Shown: one piece after another, positions 8,531-19,093 of the stretch
Position numbering within the stretch: the stretch's first letter is position 1
Layout: each line of letters starts with the position of its first letter
Made by a program: the position numbers and the translations under genes
From: Chitinophagaceae bacterium
GTDB taxonomy: Bacteria > Bacteroidota > Bacteroidia > Chitinophagales > Chitinophagaceae
Length of the DNA: 64,000 nucleotides
Assembly (NCBI GenBank): GCA_947454235.1
Contig: CANGIY010000001.1
Coordinates: 62,001 to 126,000, forward strand
Direction: 5' to 3'
Notes under the pieces: model-generated
Databases searched by the model: none
The model's input: only the letters and a program-made list of their open reading frames with translations
What the model was told of the DNA's origin: nothing

Positions 8531-11500
8531 ATGAAAAGGTTGTTGACAGTATTTTTGTTGGCTTTAATCTGTTTGCCTGCGTTTTCCCAAACAATTTATT
8601 ACGTAAATTCTGCAACTGGCAGCGATGCATATACCGGTGTAAGCTGGACTAGACCTTTTGCTACACTGAACAGGGCACTCTACTGTGCCGATACAAGCAG
8701 TGTTGCCGATGTTCAGGTTTGGGTAGCCCAGGGTGTGTACACTCCTGAAGACGGAGCAATGACAAGCTATTCCGACCATCGTCAGCACTTTTTTCACTTT
8801 TACAGGGGCGAACCGGGACGTAAGCTGCGCGTATTTGGTGGGTTTGCAGGAACTGAGACTTCAACAATAGCACGCGACACTTCTCATACCACTACATTAG
8901 ATGGGGCAGTATCTGGTGGATATAGCTTTCACCTTGGCGTGATTGTAGGTGTGAGTGGCACTGCTGATTCGGTAATTATTGACGGATTTACGTTTTCGAA
9001 CGGAGCTGCCATGTCTACCAGCACTGTAACAGCCTCTTCAACACATTCATCTTCTTCACGCACATTGAGTGGAACAAATGGCGGTGCTCTTTTTATTTCC
9101 GACAATAGTTCATCAAAGATCTTAATCAATAATTGTACTTTTCTTTCTAACTCCTCTTATCCTATTTATGGCAGTCATACACCCGGTAATGGAGGCGCGA
9201 TATTTGTCACAACAACCAATATGTGTCATATTGAGAATTGCAGGTTCAATAACAACTTCAGCAAGGGAAGCGGCTATTCTTATTTTACGGGTACTTATTA
9301 TGCACAAGGAGGTAACGGTGGGGCAATATCAATTATAAACGGTAATGCAGATATAAGAGATTGCACCTTTTCAAATAATTATGCCAATGGGGCTTCTAAT
9401 ACTTCTACATATTCATACGGCGGTAATGGTAGTGGAGGGGCTGTAAGTATTTCCCGTTCTGATTCTACGACAATTAATAGCTGTACTTTCAATGGTAACT
9501 ACACCAAATACGGCACCGGCTCTTCTGCTAATGGATTGGCGTATGGTGGGGGCATTTCAGTCGAATATTCGACTTTAAGAGTTACAGGTTGTTCATTCAC
9601 AGGTTGCTATGTTTCCGACCTTCCCGGCTACTATGGTGCGAAATTTGGCGGTGCCCTATTTAGTAATGGAGGAACGACTATTATTAACGCATGTCATTTC
9701 ATCCACGATTCCGTCCTTTCCGCAGGATATGGTTCAGGATATTCGTTGAACATAGGTGGTGGCGTGTACGGTACCAGAGGAGTTGATTCGATTTTTAATT
9801 GTTCATTCCAGGATTGCTGGGCTATTAATGGATCTGCTTTGTATCTGTATTCACCTTTTGGAAGTAGTTATGTGGAGGGATGCAATATCAGCCACAATGG
9901 ATTTTCAACTGTGTCGGTCGATTCAAATTATGGTGGCGCAATTAGAACTGACGGCAACACTATAATCTCAAATTGCATTATAGACAGCAATCATTCTTCA
10001 GGTATTTGCAACTCAAACGGGCGGCTTATTTTGAAAAATTCAACCATCAGCAATAACGTTGGCGGTATAGTAAGTACTGAAAGTCATCTTGAACTTGATT
10101 CAACATTAATCTTAGGTAACAATGCGCCGAATGGCGGTGGGCTTTTCACAGCCGATAGCAGCCTGATACTTAATAAAACGGTATTTAAAAATAACAGCGC
10201 AACAGGCTCAGGTGGTGCAATTTATGCAGTCAATTCGAGCAGGGCATTTAAGTGTTCAAAGGGTATTTTTGAAGGCAATTCAGCAGCCAGCGGCGGGGCA
10301 ATTTTTATCAACATCAATAGTTCATACAACGATACTCTTTCGAATAATATATTCTACAGAAACGTAGCTACCGGTACAGGAGGCGGGGCTGTTCATTTGA
10401 ATGGGGCAAGGCACTACATTTTGAGCAACACGTTTCTTCGCGATTCTGCTACCGGCAATGGCGGTGCACTTAGAATAGAAGGTACCGGTGGTTTTATGAA
10501 ACTGGTGAATAATGTATTCTCAGAATGTTATTCAGGTACAAGAACCGGTTCAAGTGACACAGCAATTGAAACTTCTTCAGCACTCACTGTACTGGGTAAC
10601 TTGTACAGCACAACCAACCCACAATTCATTGATTCATCAAACCCAATGGGAGGCGACCACTTATGGATGACCGGAGATGATGGGTTGAATTTACGTAGGT
10701 GCAGTCCTGCAGTAAACAGTGGCTTGAATGGCTATGTTACTGCCGATTTGGAAACAGACATTAAAGGCGACCTCAGAATTAATGAGGGTACCGTTGATAT
10801 GGGTGCGTATGAAAGCAGTTCGCTTGGCGGAATACGTGGTGAATCGGTAATATGCAGTGGTGTATCTTATACATACTTCGATTCAACTTCGGGTGGAACC
10901 TGGTCTGTTAGCGATACTTCAATTGCAGTTGTATCTACATCAGGTGTAGTAACAGGGCGTCACTCCGGAACAGTTACTTTGTCTTACACAGCAACAGGAA
11001 CCTGCACTACTTCAAGTTCTACCGATATTAAGAGAATCACTATTGAGTCTCCGGCCGGCAACATTTATGGAACCGACTCTTTTTGCCACTCTATAAGACC
11101 AACCTACACTGATTCTGTAATTGGCGGCACATGGTCGCATACCAATATTGCTATTGGCAGTATTGATTCGGCCGGACAATACACCGGAACAGGAAATGGA
11201 ATTGATACAGTTATTTATACAGTAAGAAATATTTGCGGCACCACCCGGTCCTTTAAAAGGATTGTGGTTGAATGGACCGCTGATGCAATTACCGGACTTG
11301 ACACGGTTTGTCGTGGTGCAACAATTGTACTTACCGACAATACTTTATGGGGGCGTTGGTCAGTTTCTGATACTTCGACTGCAACCATAAATCCAACATC
11401 GGGGGCGTTGACAGGTGTAGCAAGGGGAAGTGTAACAGCTTCTTACACAGTATCTAATCACTGTGGTACCACCACCACCACAAGGTGGTGCCTGGTTGAA

Positions 11501-12700
11501 GCCCCGCCTTCGAGAATAGTGTTGTATTCTGATACGTTGTGTGTAGGTATGGCAGTTTATCCGTTTGACTCTGTACCCGGTGGTGTATGGCATTTGAGTA
11601 ACACGGGCATGGTTACGGGATTCGATTCTTCGACAGGTTTTTTTAATACTACAGCTGCCACGGGCAGAGATACGCTCTCGTATACAATTGCTAATTCATG
11701 TGGTATAAATACAGTGAGCAGAGCCTTAGTTATTGTAAATCTCTCTGTTGGTCCACTTTCAGGTCGCAATACGCTTTGTGTAGGCGATACTGCAACAATT
11801 CATGATTCAACAGGTGTTTGGGGCATGTGGCGAAGCACATCGTTAACTGTTGCATCAGTTGACACCCTAGGGCATGTCACAGCATTGCGGGCGGGAACCA
11901 CTTTCATCGTTCATGCTCGTACTTTTGTTTGTGGAACCATATATGATTCGTTTACCATCAACGTTCTTTCCGTACCAAACGCCATAATAAGCGGTAGTAC
12001 CGATGTGTGCAGAGGTAGCACGATTGCCTTAACTGCAACCCCTTCAGGAGGAAGGTGGTCTGCGGTAAATGTAAATGCCACTGTGACCGCAAGTGGTGTT
12101 GTTACAGGAGTTATTCTAGGCACTGACTCAATAAAATATATTGCTATCAATATGTGTGGTTCCGACACTGCATTTCATCGCATTGTTATTAATGGAGTGC
12201 CGCGAACACCGGTAATAACAGGCCCCGACACGGTTTGCGAGGGAAGCACCATCAATTTGTCGGTTGTCTTAGATACCGGCACCGGAGTTTGGAGTTATGT
12301 TACCGGACATGTAACGGTAACAAGCGCAGGAGCTGTGAGAGGTATATCTCCCGGAGTTGATACCGTTAAGTTTAGAGTTAGTAACAGTTGCGGTACCGTC
12401 GTGGTTATACACCCAATAACAGTGTATAGCGTGCACTATTGCGATTCTGTGAATTCAGTTCCTTCAAATTTTTCTAAAACAGATCAGATTTCAATTGCAC
12501 CTAATCCTACTTCTGAAACCATCACTATTAAGTCGGTATCAGTAGTAGAATCACTTCAGGTCACAGATATTACAGGGCGTATTCTGTACATGTCACAACC
12601 AATGAAAAAGGAGATGGAGGTAGATTTAAGCAGTTTGGCAACAGGTTGCTATTTCGTAAGGGTTAACGGCAATAACGTTTTCAAAATTGAAAAGCAGTAA
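8531..12700 (+). CDS. Large T9SS-exported surface protein: beta-helix plus Ig-like repeats
   Basis: 1389 residues. A signal peptide (MKRLLTVFLLALICLPAFSQ) is followed by a parallel beta-helix domain (about 22-770). That domain is rich in repeated GGA(I/L/V) turns with NNCTF/NSTF-like strands, as in polymorphic outer-membrane or right-handed beta-helix proteins. Seven Ig-like/Big_2-type repeats of roughly 65-85 residues come next. Each begins near G-x-DTVC, has a GGxWS core and an SxGxVTG turn, and ends near a Cys-Gly pair. The last about 75 residues (ISIAPNPTSETITIK to VNGNNVFKIEKQ) are a type A T9SS sorting domain. It is probably an adhesin or other cell-surface protein; the beta-helix could also bind or cleave polysaccharide, but no catalytic motif is visible. 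Confidence 0.88.
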   Translation: MKRLLTVFLLALICLPAFSQTIYYVNSATGSDAYTGVSWTRPFATLNRALYCADTSSVADVQVWVAQGVYTPEDGAMTSYSDHRQHFFHFYRGEPGRKLRVFGGFAGTETSTIARDTSHTTTLDGAVSGGYSFHLGVIVGVSGTADSVIIDGFTFSNGAAMSTSTVTASSTHSSSSRTLSGTNGGALFISDNSSSKILINNCTFLSNSSYPIYGSHTPGNGGAIFVTTTNMCHIENCRFNNNFSKGSGYSYFTGTYYAQGGNGGAISIINGNADIRDCTFSNNYANGASNTSTYSYGGNGSGGAVSISRSDSTTINSCTFNGNYTKYGTGSSANGLAYGGGISVEYSTLRVTGCSFTGCYVSDLPGYYGAKFGGALFSNGGTTIINACHFIHDSVLSAGYGSGYSLNIGGGVYGTRGVDSIFNCSFQDCWAINGSALYLYSPFGSSYVEGCNISHNGFSTVSVDSNYGGAIRTDGNTIISNCIIDSNHSSGICNSNGRLILKNSTISNNVGGIVSTESHLELDSTLILGNNAPNGGGLFTADSSLILNKTVFKNNSATGSGGAIYAVNSSRAFKCSKGIFEGNSAASGGAIFININSSYNDTLSNNIFYRNVATGTGGGAVHLNGARHYILSNTFLRDSATGNGGALRIEGTGGFMKLVNNVFSECYSGTRTGSSDTAIETSSALTVLGNLYSTTNPQFIDSSNPMGGDHLWMTGDDGLNLRRCSPAVNSGLNGYVTADLETDIKGDLRINEGTVDMGAYESSSLGGIRGESVICSGVSYTYFDSTSGGTWSVSDTSIAVVSTSGVVTGRHSGTVTLSYTATGTCTTSSSTDIKRITIESPAGNIYGTDSFCHSIRPTYTDSVIGGTWSHTNIAIGSIDSAGQYTGTGNGIDTVIYTVRNICGTTRSFKRIVVEWTADAITGLDTVCRGATIVLTDNTLWGRWSVSDTSTATINPTSGALTGVARGSVTASYTVSNHCGTTTTTRWCLVEAPPSRIVLYSDTLCVGMAVYPFDSVPGGVWHLSNTGMVTGFDSSTGFFNTTAATGRDTLSYTIANSCGINTVSRALVIVNLSVGPLSGRNTLCVGDTATIHDSTGVWGMWRSTSLTVASVDTLGHVTALRAGTTFIVHARTFVCGTIYDSFTINVLSVPNAIISGSTDVCRGSTIALTATPSGGRWSAVNVNATVTASGVVTGVILGTDSIKYIAINMCGSDTAFHRIVINGVPRTPVITGPDTVCEGSTINLSVVLDTGTGVWSYVTGHVTVTSAGAVRGISPGVDTVKFRVSNSCGTVVVIHPITVYSVHYCDSVNSVPSNFSKTDQISIAPNPTSETITIKSVSVVESLQVTDITGRILYMSQPMKKEMEVDLSSLATGCYFVRVNGNNVFKIEKQ

Positions 12701-12747
12701 TTGAGTAGTTTTAAAAAACCAAGTAGCGCAAAAAATGAAATCGAAGA

Positions 12748-14895
12748 TTACCTCACAAGTGTAATGTCGCCTTTCAAAAACCTTCTTGTGTCGTCGTTAA
12801 ACTGATAAGAAAGTTCATAAAAGAAAACGTTCGCATCTTGCGGAATGTTATTGTGTTTTCCATCCCAACCTTCTGAATAGTCTTCAGTATGGAATACTCT
12901 TTCACCAAATCTGTTATAGATTGAAAGGTAATAATATGTGAGTTGGTTTAAATTTACCCCAATAGCTCTTGCAAAGTCGTTTCTCCCGTCGTCGTTTGGC
13001 GTAAATGCGTTTGGAAATGTGAGATTACAATTATCAAGCACAATCTCGAAAGTATCTAAAGTGGAACAACCGGTTTTATTAGTTACCTTGACAATAATAG
13101 TATCCGGAACTATAACGTTGATGGTTGTTGAACCGCATGTCGTACAATCAAGGGAATTTCTACCCCACCAATTATAGATAAAAGAGCTTGAGTTGGAATC
13201 TTTGGTGTCTATTGAGTAGTACAAATGGGAATGCACACAAGCTAACGTATCGTGCAGTTTTTCAAATTTGGGATCGGGCGCGATATTTACTGAAAAAGTA
13301 TCTGAGTTTGAACATCCAACCGAGTTGTATACCGTTACATAAATTAATCTCGAACTATCGGTAAAAACTGTGGCTGTGTTACAATGCGTACAACTTACTG
13401 CATACAATGGCCCCCACGTAATGTTCGATGAGGTAAAGCTGTCGGGACGAACTACCACTTGTAAAGGTGTGTTTTTGCACAAGGTAATATCTGGTAACAC
13501 GTCTAAAGTAGGGATATCATGAAAATGTAGATTGAAGGTATCGGTAGTTGAACAGCCGCTCAGATTGGAGATTTTGATTGTAACTACTGTTGGAGATCCA
13601 ATAACACTAGTAGTCTTACATGTTGGGCAACTAAAATTCGCTACGGGCTCCCATAGGTATGTGCTGCCTACAGTATCACCGACAGCTTCTGCAGAAAATA
13701 GCAATGAGTCTCCTAGGCAAATAGAGGTATCGGGCATATGAACAAACAAATATGGTCTACTAATTGTGAAAGTGTCAAATTCAAAACACCCAAAATTATC
13801 TCTGGCAGAATAGACAATGGTTAAGCCATTTGTTGCAGTTATATTCGAGATTTTGCAAGTTGGACAAGATACGGCAGATGCTGGGCTCCAGCTGTAACGC
13901 AAATTACTGTCTCGAGAAATTGTTTGAATTGTGTCACTGAAGACTAATCCAGGACAAATAGCAGTATCGTTTTTATGAATCAAATCAAAAACTGAAGAAC
14001 CTTTTTTAATAGTCGTTCGCAACGTGTCTAAACATCCGTAGCCTACGTATGGCACCAAAACAATATTGTATGTTTGAGAGTCGCTTGCCATGCGAACAGA
14101 GGTACTAATGCTATCAGCAAAAATCGTTGACATTGCAGAGTCATACCAATAATAATGTGAGTAGCCGGGAGGTGCAATCATTAACATACTGTCGACACCA
14201 ACACAACGATTTTCAATTACAAAAAGGGTGTCTTTTAAATCGACATATGCATAGCCGAAATGCGCTCCCAATGCACAATCGCCTGTTGAGAAATCAATAT
14301 AGAGTGTTTTTCCCGACAGCCCGGAAAGATTCATTGTCCCATTTGTCCATGGTCTGTAGACGATTACAGATAATCCACTGGTTGAATCGTAAATAAAGCC
14401 CGGCAAACCCGATGATGCCACATAACTGAAATTCAGACAGGTTAAAGGCATGTTAGTCGAAGAGTCAATTACTTTTGCTTCAAATCGAGGCTGTTGGGTA
14501 GAGTCATGATCCGTGGGGTTTTCAAGCACTATTGCATAGCTGTATAACAGGCTATAGTTGACCGTTCCTACAGGTACATGGACTACATACCTTGCTCCTT
14601 CGGCCTCTGAGCCAACTGAGCTATTTCCCAAACGCATAGAGTATCTTCCTCCAAGTGGTGAAACGACCGGAAAATGCCCGTAAGGGTCCAATCCTGTACC
14701 TGTAGTAAGTGTATGCCGATTGTAAATCGGTCCGCTGACCGCAGTCAATGATATAGGGCAACAACGTCCCACCGAATACTTCCAAACCGACAAATTACCT
14801 AATTCAAAATCAATATTTGGATAACGGGTGCTTTGGGCCTTCAAAAATAGAGGGGCGCAAAAAAAGAACGAAAGGGCAAGAATAAAGTGTTTCAA
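12748..14895 (-). CDS. Secreted protein with T9SS type B (CHU_C/gliding) sorting domain
   Basis: About 715 residues. No ATG is available: an in-frame stop lies just upstream, so translation starts at TTG 14895 (giving MKHFILALSFFFCAPLFLKAQ, a good signal peptide) or TTG 14901. The N-terminal region (about 25-210) is a beta-rich domain with no recognised family. Four repeats follow, each with a S/DCxxC pair (SCPTCK, SCPTCK, SCTHCN, DCTTCG) and a closing GCSxxDTF motif. The C-terminus (LTFPNAFTPNDDGRND to GDITLVR) is the gliding-motility-associated CHU_C domain used as the type B T9SS signal. It is a surface or secreted protein, convergent with the other large T9SS substrate. Function is otherwise unknown. 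Confidence 0.85.
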   Translation of the reverse strand: MKHFILALSFFFCAPLFLKAQSTRYPNIDFELGNLSVWKYSVGRCCPISLTAVSGPIYNRHTLTTGTGLDPYGHFPVVSPLGGRYSMRLGNSSVGSEAEGARYVVHVPVGTVNYSLLYSYAIVLENPTDHDSTQQPRFEAKVIDSSTNMPLTCLNFSYVASSGLPGFIYDSTSGLSVIVYRPWTNGTMNLSGLSGKTLYIDFSTGDCALGAHFGYAYVDLKDTLFVIENRCVGVDSMLMIAPPGYSHYYWYDSAMSTIFADSISTSVRMASDSQTYNIVLVPYVGYGCLDTLRTTIKKGSSVFDLIHKNDTAICPGLVFSDTIQTISRDSNLRYSWSPASAVSCPTCKISNITATNGLTIVYSARDNFGCFEFDTFTISRPYLFVHMPDTSICLGDSLLFSAEAVGDTVGSTYLWEPVANFSCPTCKTTSVIGSPTVVTIKISNLSGCSTTDTFNLHFHDIPTLDVLPDITLCKNTPLQVVVRPDSFTSSNITWGPLYAVSCTHCNTATVFTDSSRLIYVTVYNSVGCSNSDTFSVNIAPDPKFEKLHDTLACVHSHLYYSIDTKDSNSSSFIYNWWGRNSLDCTTCGSTTINVIVPDTIIVKVTNKTGCSTLDTFEIVLDNCNLTFPNAFTPNDDGRNDFARAIGVNLNQLTYYYLSIYNRFGERVFHTEDYSEGWDGKHNNIPQDANVFFYELSYQFNDDTRRFLKGDITLVR

Positions 14896-15142
14896 GGGCA
14901 ATCAAAGGTTAAAAGGGTGAATGATTTTTCAATTGTATTACTAAATTAGTAATTGTTTGTGAAACTTCAATGGGTTACGAAATAAAAATTTTCAAACGGA
15001 GATCTATGAATTGCTTCTTTTGTCTATCTACAGCAATAAAATGGGAAGCTGATAGCTCTTTACACAGCCATCTATTACTAAATATTTAATTCACCCTGCT
15101 TTCCTGATTTTTAGGTAATTTTCAGGTTCAAATTTTCAGGTC

Positions 15143-17536
15143 ATGAAAAGGTCTATTCGTAAAGTTGCTGTTTTAGGAAGTGGTGTAATGGGGTCACGTA
15201 TCGCGTGCCATTTTGCCGGGATAGGGGTGCAAGTGCTTTTGCTTGATATTGTACCGCAAGCTCCTGCTGATGCAGGTACCGGTAAACCCGTTGATATCAA
15301 TTCAAAGCAATTCAGGAATAAGATTGCAAACGATGCTTTGGCTGCTACGCTTAAAAGTAAGCCATCTCCGGTGTATCATTCAAAAGTAGCAGGGCTTATA
15401 AAAACAGGCAACTTTACCGATGACATGCCTAAAATTGCAGACTGCGACTGGATAGTTGAAGTGGTGATTGAGCGACTGGATATTAAAAAACAAATTTTCG
15501 ATCAGGTAGAACAATACAGAAAGCCGGGTACGTTTGTTTCAACCAATACTTCCGGTATTCCTATTCATTTAATGTCGGAGGGCAGAAGTGAAGATTTTAA
15601 ACAACATTTTTGTGGCACCCACTTTTTCAATCCGCCGCGCTACCTGCGTTTATTAGAAATAATTCCTAACCCCGATACATTGCCTGCTGTAATAGATTTT
15701 ATGGTCGATTATGGTAGTCGCTTCTTGGGCAAAACAACAGTGGTGTGTAAAGACACGCCTGCATTTATTGCCAACCGCGTTGGTGTTTTTGGATTCATGG
15801 CAGTGTTCAAGGCTATGGCTTCTAATGGGCTCAATGTCGATGAAGTTGATACGCTCACCGGTCCGGTTATGGGTAGACCAAAATCAGCCACCTTCAGAAC
15901 AGGTGATGTGGTAGGGTTAGATACATTGGTGCATGTAGCAAAAGCATTGCCGCTCAATGCGCCTAACGATGAGGCAAAAGACATTTTCGTTTTACCACCG
16001 TTTTTAGAAAAAATGGTTGAAAACAAATGGTTGGGCGATAAAACAGGGCAAGGATTTTATAAGAAGGCAAAGGGCAGCAAGGATATCCAAACGCTGGATT
16101 TGGCGACTATGGAATACGTGCCGAAGCAAAAGCCAAAATTTGCGACCCTCGAAACTGCCAAACCAATTGACGACCTCGGACAACGCATAAAGGCACTTTG
16201 TAAGGGCAGTGATAAAGCGGGCGCATTTTACCGCGAATTCCACTATTTGTTGTTCTCCTATATCTCGCACCGTGTGCCTGAAATTGCCGACGAACTATAT
16301 AAGATCGACGATGCACTTAAAGCGGGCTTTGGCTGGGAAATAGGGGCTTTTGAAACATGGGATGTGCTGGGTGTCGATGATACATTAGCAGCCATGAAAA
16401 CAGGTGGCTATGCCGTAGCGCCATGGGTTGAAGCGATGCTGGCGAAAGGCTGCAAGTCGTTTTACAAAACAGAGAACGGCAAAAAGCTGTTTTATGATGC
16501 CCGTACCGGCAATTATGCATCCATTTCAGGTCTTGATTCATTCATTTTGCTGGAGCACATGGATGAAAAAGTGGTTTGGAAAAACAGTGCTTGCAAACTT
16601 TACGACATTGGCGACGATGTAGTTGCATTGCGTTGGAATACCAAGATGAATAGCATTGGTGGAGAGGTACTTGAGGGTTTGCAAAAAAGCATTGGTATAG
16701 CCGAAGATGAATACAAGGGTTTAGTGATTGCCAATGGCGGTCCTAATTTCAGTGCAGGGGCTAACGTGGGACTTATTTTCATGTTTGCTGCTGAACAGGA
16801 ATACGACGAACTGGATATGGCGATCAGGACATTCCAGAATTCGACAATGCGCATGAGGTATAGCGAAGTGCCGGTAGTAGTGGCACCTCATGGGCTCACC
16901 CTTGGTGGTGGCTGTGAGATGTGCCTGCATGCCGACGCTGTGGTAGCTGCAGCCGAGAGTTATATTGGGTTGGTGGAAGTAGGCGTTGGGCTCATTCCCG
17001 GCGGAGGAGGTACAAAGGAACTGGCTTTAAGGGCCGGCGACCGTAACATTAAGGAAGACATCGAGATGAACTACCTGCAGCAACTTTTCCTGAATATCGG
17101 TACTGCGAAAGTATCTACATCGGCGTACGAGGCATTTGAACAATTCATTTTGCGCCCAGGTTTTGATAGTATTTCAATTAACCCTGACAGAAGGATTGGT
17201 GCTGCAAAATCGAAGGTGTTACAAATGTGGGACAATGGGTACACACAACCCGCGCCACGTATGGATGTTAAGGTGCAAGGACGCCCTGGATTAGGTCCAT
17301 TGCTTTCGGGTATATACGGTATGCGCAAAGGCAACTACATAAGCGACCACGACAAACTAATCGCTGAAAAGCTGGCTTTCGTAATGTGTGGTGGTGATCT
17401 TTCTCAGCCAACCCTTGTCAGCGAGCAATACCTATTAGACCTTGAGCGTGAAGCATTCCTAAGCCTTTGTGGTGAACGCAAAACCTTGGAACGCCTGCAA
17501 AGTATACTTACTACCGGCAAGCCGTTGAGGAATTAG
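15143..17536 (+). CDS. 3-hydroxyacyl-CoA dehydrogenase / enoyl-CoA hydratase fusion
   Basis: 797 residues. The dehydrogenase comes first: an NAD-binding GSGVMGSRIA loop near residue 12, a catalytic GTHFFNPPRYLRLLEI histidine, then the C-terminal HCDH domain (PAFIANRVG, GRPKSATFRTGDVVGLDTL). A crotonase domain follows (about 490-710) with NGGPNFSAGANV and the GLTLGGGCEM and EVGVGLIPGGGGTKE oxyanion/catalytic segments. This domain order is the reverse of E. coli FadB and like that of FadN-type enzymes. It catalyses hydration and oxidation steps of fatty acid beta-oxidation. No thiolase or acyl-CoA dehydrogenase gene adjoins it here; they must lie elsewhere. Confidence 0.93.
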   Translation: MKRSIRKVAVLGSGVMGSRIACHFAGIGVQVLLLDIVPQAPADAGTGKPVDINSKQFRNKIANDALAATLKSKPSPVYHSKVAGLIKTGNFTDDMPKIADCDWIVEVVIERLDIKKQIFDQVEQYRKPGTFVSTNTSGIPIHLMSEGRSEDFKQHFCGTHFFNPPRYLRLLEIIPNPDTLPAVIDFMVDYGSRFLGKTTVVCKDTPAFIANRVGVFGFMAVFKAMASNGLNVDEVDTLTGPVMGRPKSATFRTGDVVGLDTLVHVAKALPLNAPNDEAKDIFVLPPFLEKMVENKWLGDKTGQGFYKKAKGSKDIQTLDLATMEYVPKQKPKFATLETAKPIDDLGQRIKALCKGSDKAGAFYREFHYLLFSYISHRVPEIADELYKIDDALKAGFGWEIGAFETWDVLGVDDTLAAMKTGGYAVAPWVEAMLAKGCKSFYKTENGKKLFYDARTGNYASISGLDSFILLEHMDEKVVWKNSACKLYDIGDDVVALRWNTKMNSIGGEVLEGLQKSIGIAEDEYKGLVIANGGPNFSAGANVGLIFMFAAEQEYDELDMAIRTFQNSTMRMRYSEVPVVVAPHGLTLGGGCEMCLHADAVVAAAESYIGLVEVGVGLIPGGGGTKELALRAGDRNIKEDIEMNYLQQLFLNIGTAKVSTSAYEAFEQFILRPGFDSISINPDRRIGAAKSKVLQMWDNGYTQPAPRMDVKVQGRPGLGPLLSGIYGMRKGNYISDHDKLIAEKLAFVMCGGDLSQPTLVSEQYLLDLEREAFLSLCGERKTLERLQSILTTGKPLRN

Positions 17537-17644
17537 AATGTTGTTTCAACTACCTCAAAACCTTGCTTTGGGCACATATATTGTGCGGGTTACTAAAAAT
17601 CACATAACTTTCAGGGCGAAATTGATTGTACAATAAACATAACC

Positions 17645-18184
17645 ATGCGCATATCAACATATTTTAAAGGCAGGAGCGCCCAATTTAAAAACACCATTGC
17701 AGCAGGCATTGTTGCCTTTGCATTGATTTGCGGCGGGTCGGTAAGTGCCCAGGTGAGCGGCGGTTTCAAGCAAGGCGGGGGAGGAAAGACTATATCTCCT
17801 ATCGGTAACAAGATTCAAAGACCGCCACAAAAAACGCTGGCTGAGCCGACAACTACTTTGTTGAACGACTCAATGTTGAACACCATAGCGAAGGAAATGA
17901 ACGCGAGTTGCCCTGTGAAAATGGGTGAGACCGTTGAAATGATAAGCGTTACAGCATCTCCCGGAAAAAGGTTTGAGTATGCTTACAAATTGGCGGCAGA
18001 AAAAAAGACACTCGATATTGCGGCAGCAAAAAGTAAAACTGAAGAATCGTTGATACCGATGGTTAAAACCAATGAAGCTCTCAAGATTTTCCGCGATTCA
18101 AAAGTAACCATGGTATACATCTATTACGACCAAAATAAAGAACTGATGTTCAAGGTAACTATCACTCCTGATATGTATGAATAG
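17645..18184 (+). CDS. Conserved exported protein of unknown function
   Basis: 179 residues with an N-terminal signal sequence or anchor (TIAAGIVAFALICGGSVSAQ) after a basic stretch and a Gly-rich segment (GGFKQGGGGKT). The C-terminal about 100 residues (MNASCPVKMGETVEMISVTASPGKRFEYAYKL followed by TNEALKIFRDSKVTMVYIYYD and KVTITPDMYE) have the look of a small alpha/beta periplasmic domain common in bacterial hypothetical proteins, with a conserved Cys-Pro and an FRD..VT.vY.Y pattern. No function is known to me. The stop is 26 bases before the DUF2400 gene, so the two are probably co-transcribed. Confidence 0.75.
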   Translation: MRISTYFKGRSAQFKNTIAAGIVAFALICGGSVSAQVSGGFKQGGGGKTISPIGNKIQRPPQKTLAEPTTTLLNDSMLNTIAKEMNASCPVKMGETVEMISVTASPGKRFEYAYKLAAEKKTLDIAAAKSKTEESLIPMVKTNEALKIFRDSKVTMVYIYYDQNKELMFKVTITPDMYE

Positions 18185-18210
18185 GTAGTACATGCGATTA
18201 TCGTTGGTCT

Positions 18211-18981
18211 ATGTACGATTTTGAAACGCTCAAAGCTTTGCTTAATAAGCAAGTATCAGTTTACTACCACAACGGTTTTATACCCGACGACCCGTTAAGC
18301 ATTCCGCACTCGTTTTCGAAGCAGCAGGACATTGAAATAGCAGGCTTTTTTGCATCAATACTGGCGTGGGGCAACCGGAAGAGCATCATCACCAATTGCA
18401 GGAAGCTGATGCAGTTGATGGACGACAGTCCGCATGATTTTGTGTTACACCACTCCGATGCTGATTTGAAGAAAATGCTGGGGTTCGTACATCGTACTTT
18501 CAACGATACCGACCTGTTGTATTTCATTTATTTCCTGAACAAACATTATACTCAACACACATCGCTGGAAGATGCGTTTTTCCCGCAGGTAACCTACCAG
18601 GCCGAAGATACAGGTCCGGCACTGATGCATTTCTACAATTATTTCTTTACCCCCGAACACCCTGTCCGCACCCACAAACACATTGCTAATCCGGCTAAAA
18701 ACTCGGCGTGTAAGCGGCTGAATATGTACTTGCGTTGGATGGTGCGCCCCAGCGACAGGGGTGTTGACTTTGGGTTGTGGCACAAAATAAAGCCAGCCCA
18801 ACTGGTATGCCCTTTTGATATTCATGTGTCGCGCAATGCCAAAAGTCTGGGCTTGATAGATGATGACGCCGCCAACTGGAAGAATGCGCTTACCCTCACC
18901 CAACGCCTGCGCGAGTTCAACCCTAACGACCCGGTCATTTACGATTTTGCATTATTTGGTATGGGTGTAGGCTCAAAATAG
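18211..18981 (+). CDS. DUF2400 / TIGR02757 family protein
   Basis: 256 residues, full length for this family. Recognisable blocks are DPLSIPHSFSKQQDIEIAGFFASILAWGNRK near the N-terminus, KRLNMYLRWMVRPSD..VDFGLW in the middle and the CPFDIHVSRNAKSLGL segment, ending FALFGMGV. The fold has been likened to helix-hairpin-helix DNA glycosylases because of its LRWMVR...D.G.W pattern, but no activity is established. It is cytoplasmic, with no signal peptide. Confidence 0.88.
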   Translation: MYDFETLKALLNKQVSVYYHNGFIPDDPLSIPHSFSKQQDIEIAGFFASILAWGNRKSIITNCRKLMQLMDDSPHDFVLHHSDADLKKMLGFVHRTFNDTDLLYFIYFLNKHYTQHTSLEDAFFPQVTYQAEDTGPALMHFYNYFFTPEHPVRTHKHIANPAKNSACKRLNMYLRWMVRPSDRGVDFGLWHKIKPAQLVCPFDIHVSRNAKSLGLIDDDAANWKNALTLTQRLREFNPNDPVIYDFALFGMGVGSK

Positions 18982-19093
18982 CCAACTATGGTGCACATGA
19001 GGCGTACTCTGATTTTGTAATATTATTTATCTGTCGGGTGCCGACGTATACATCAAACTTTTTTCTTTCTTTTGCACTATATAATCTCCACAC

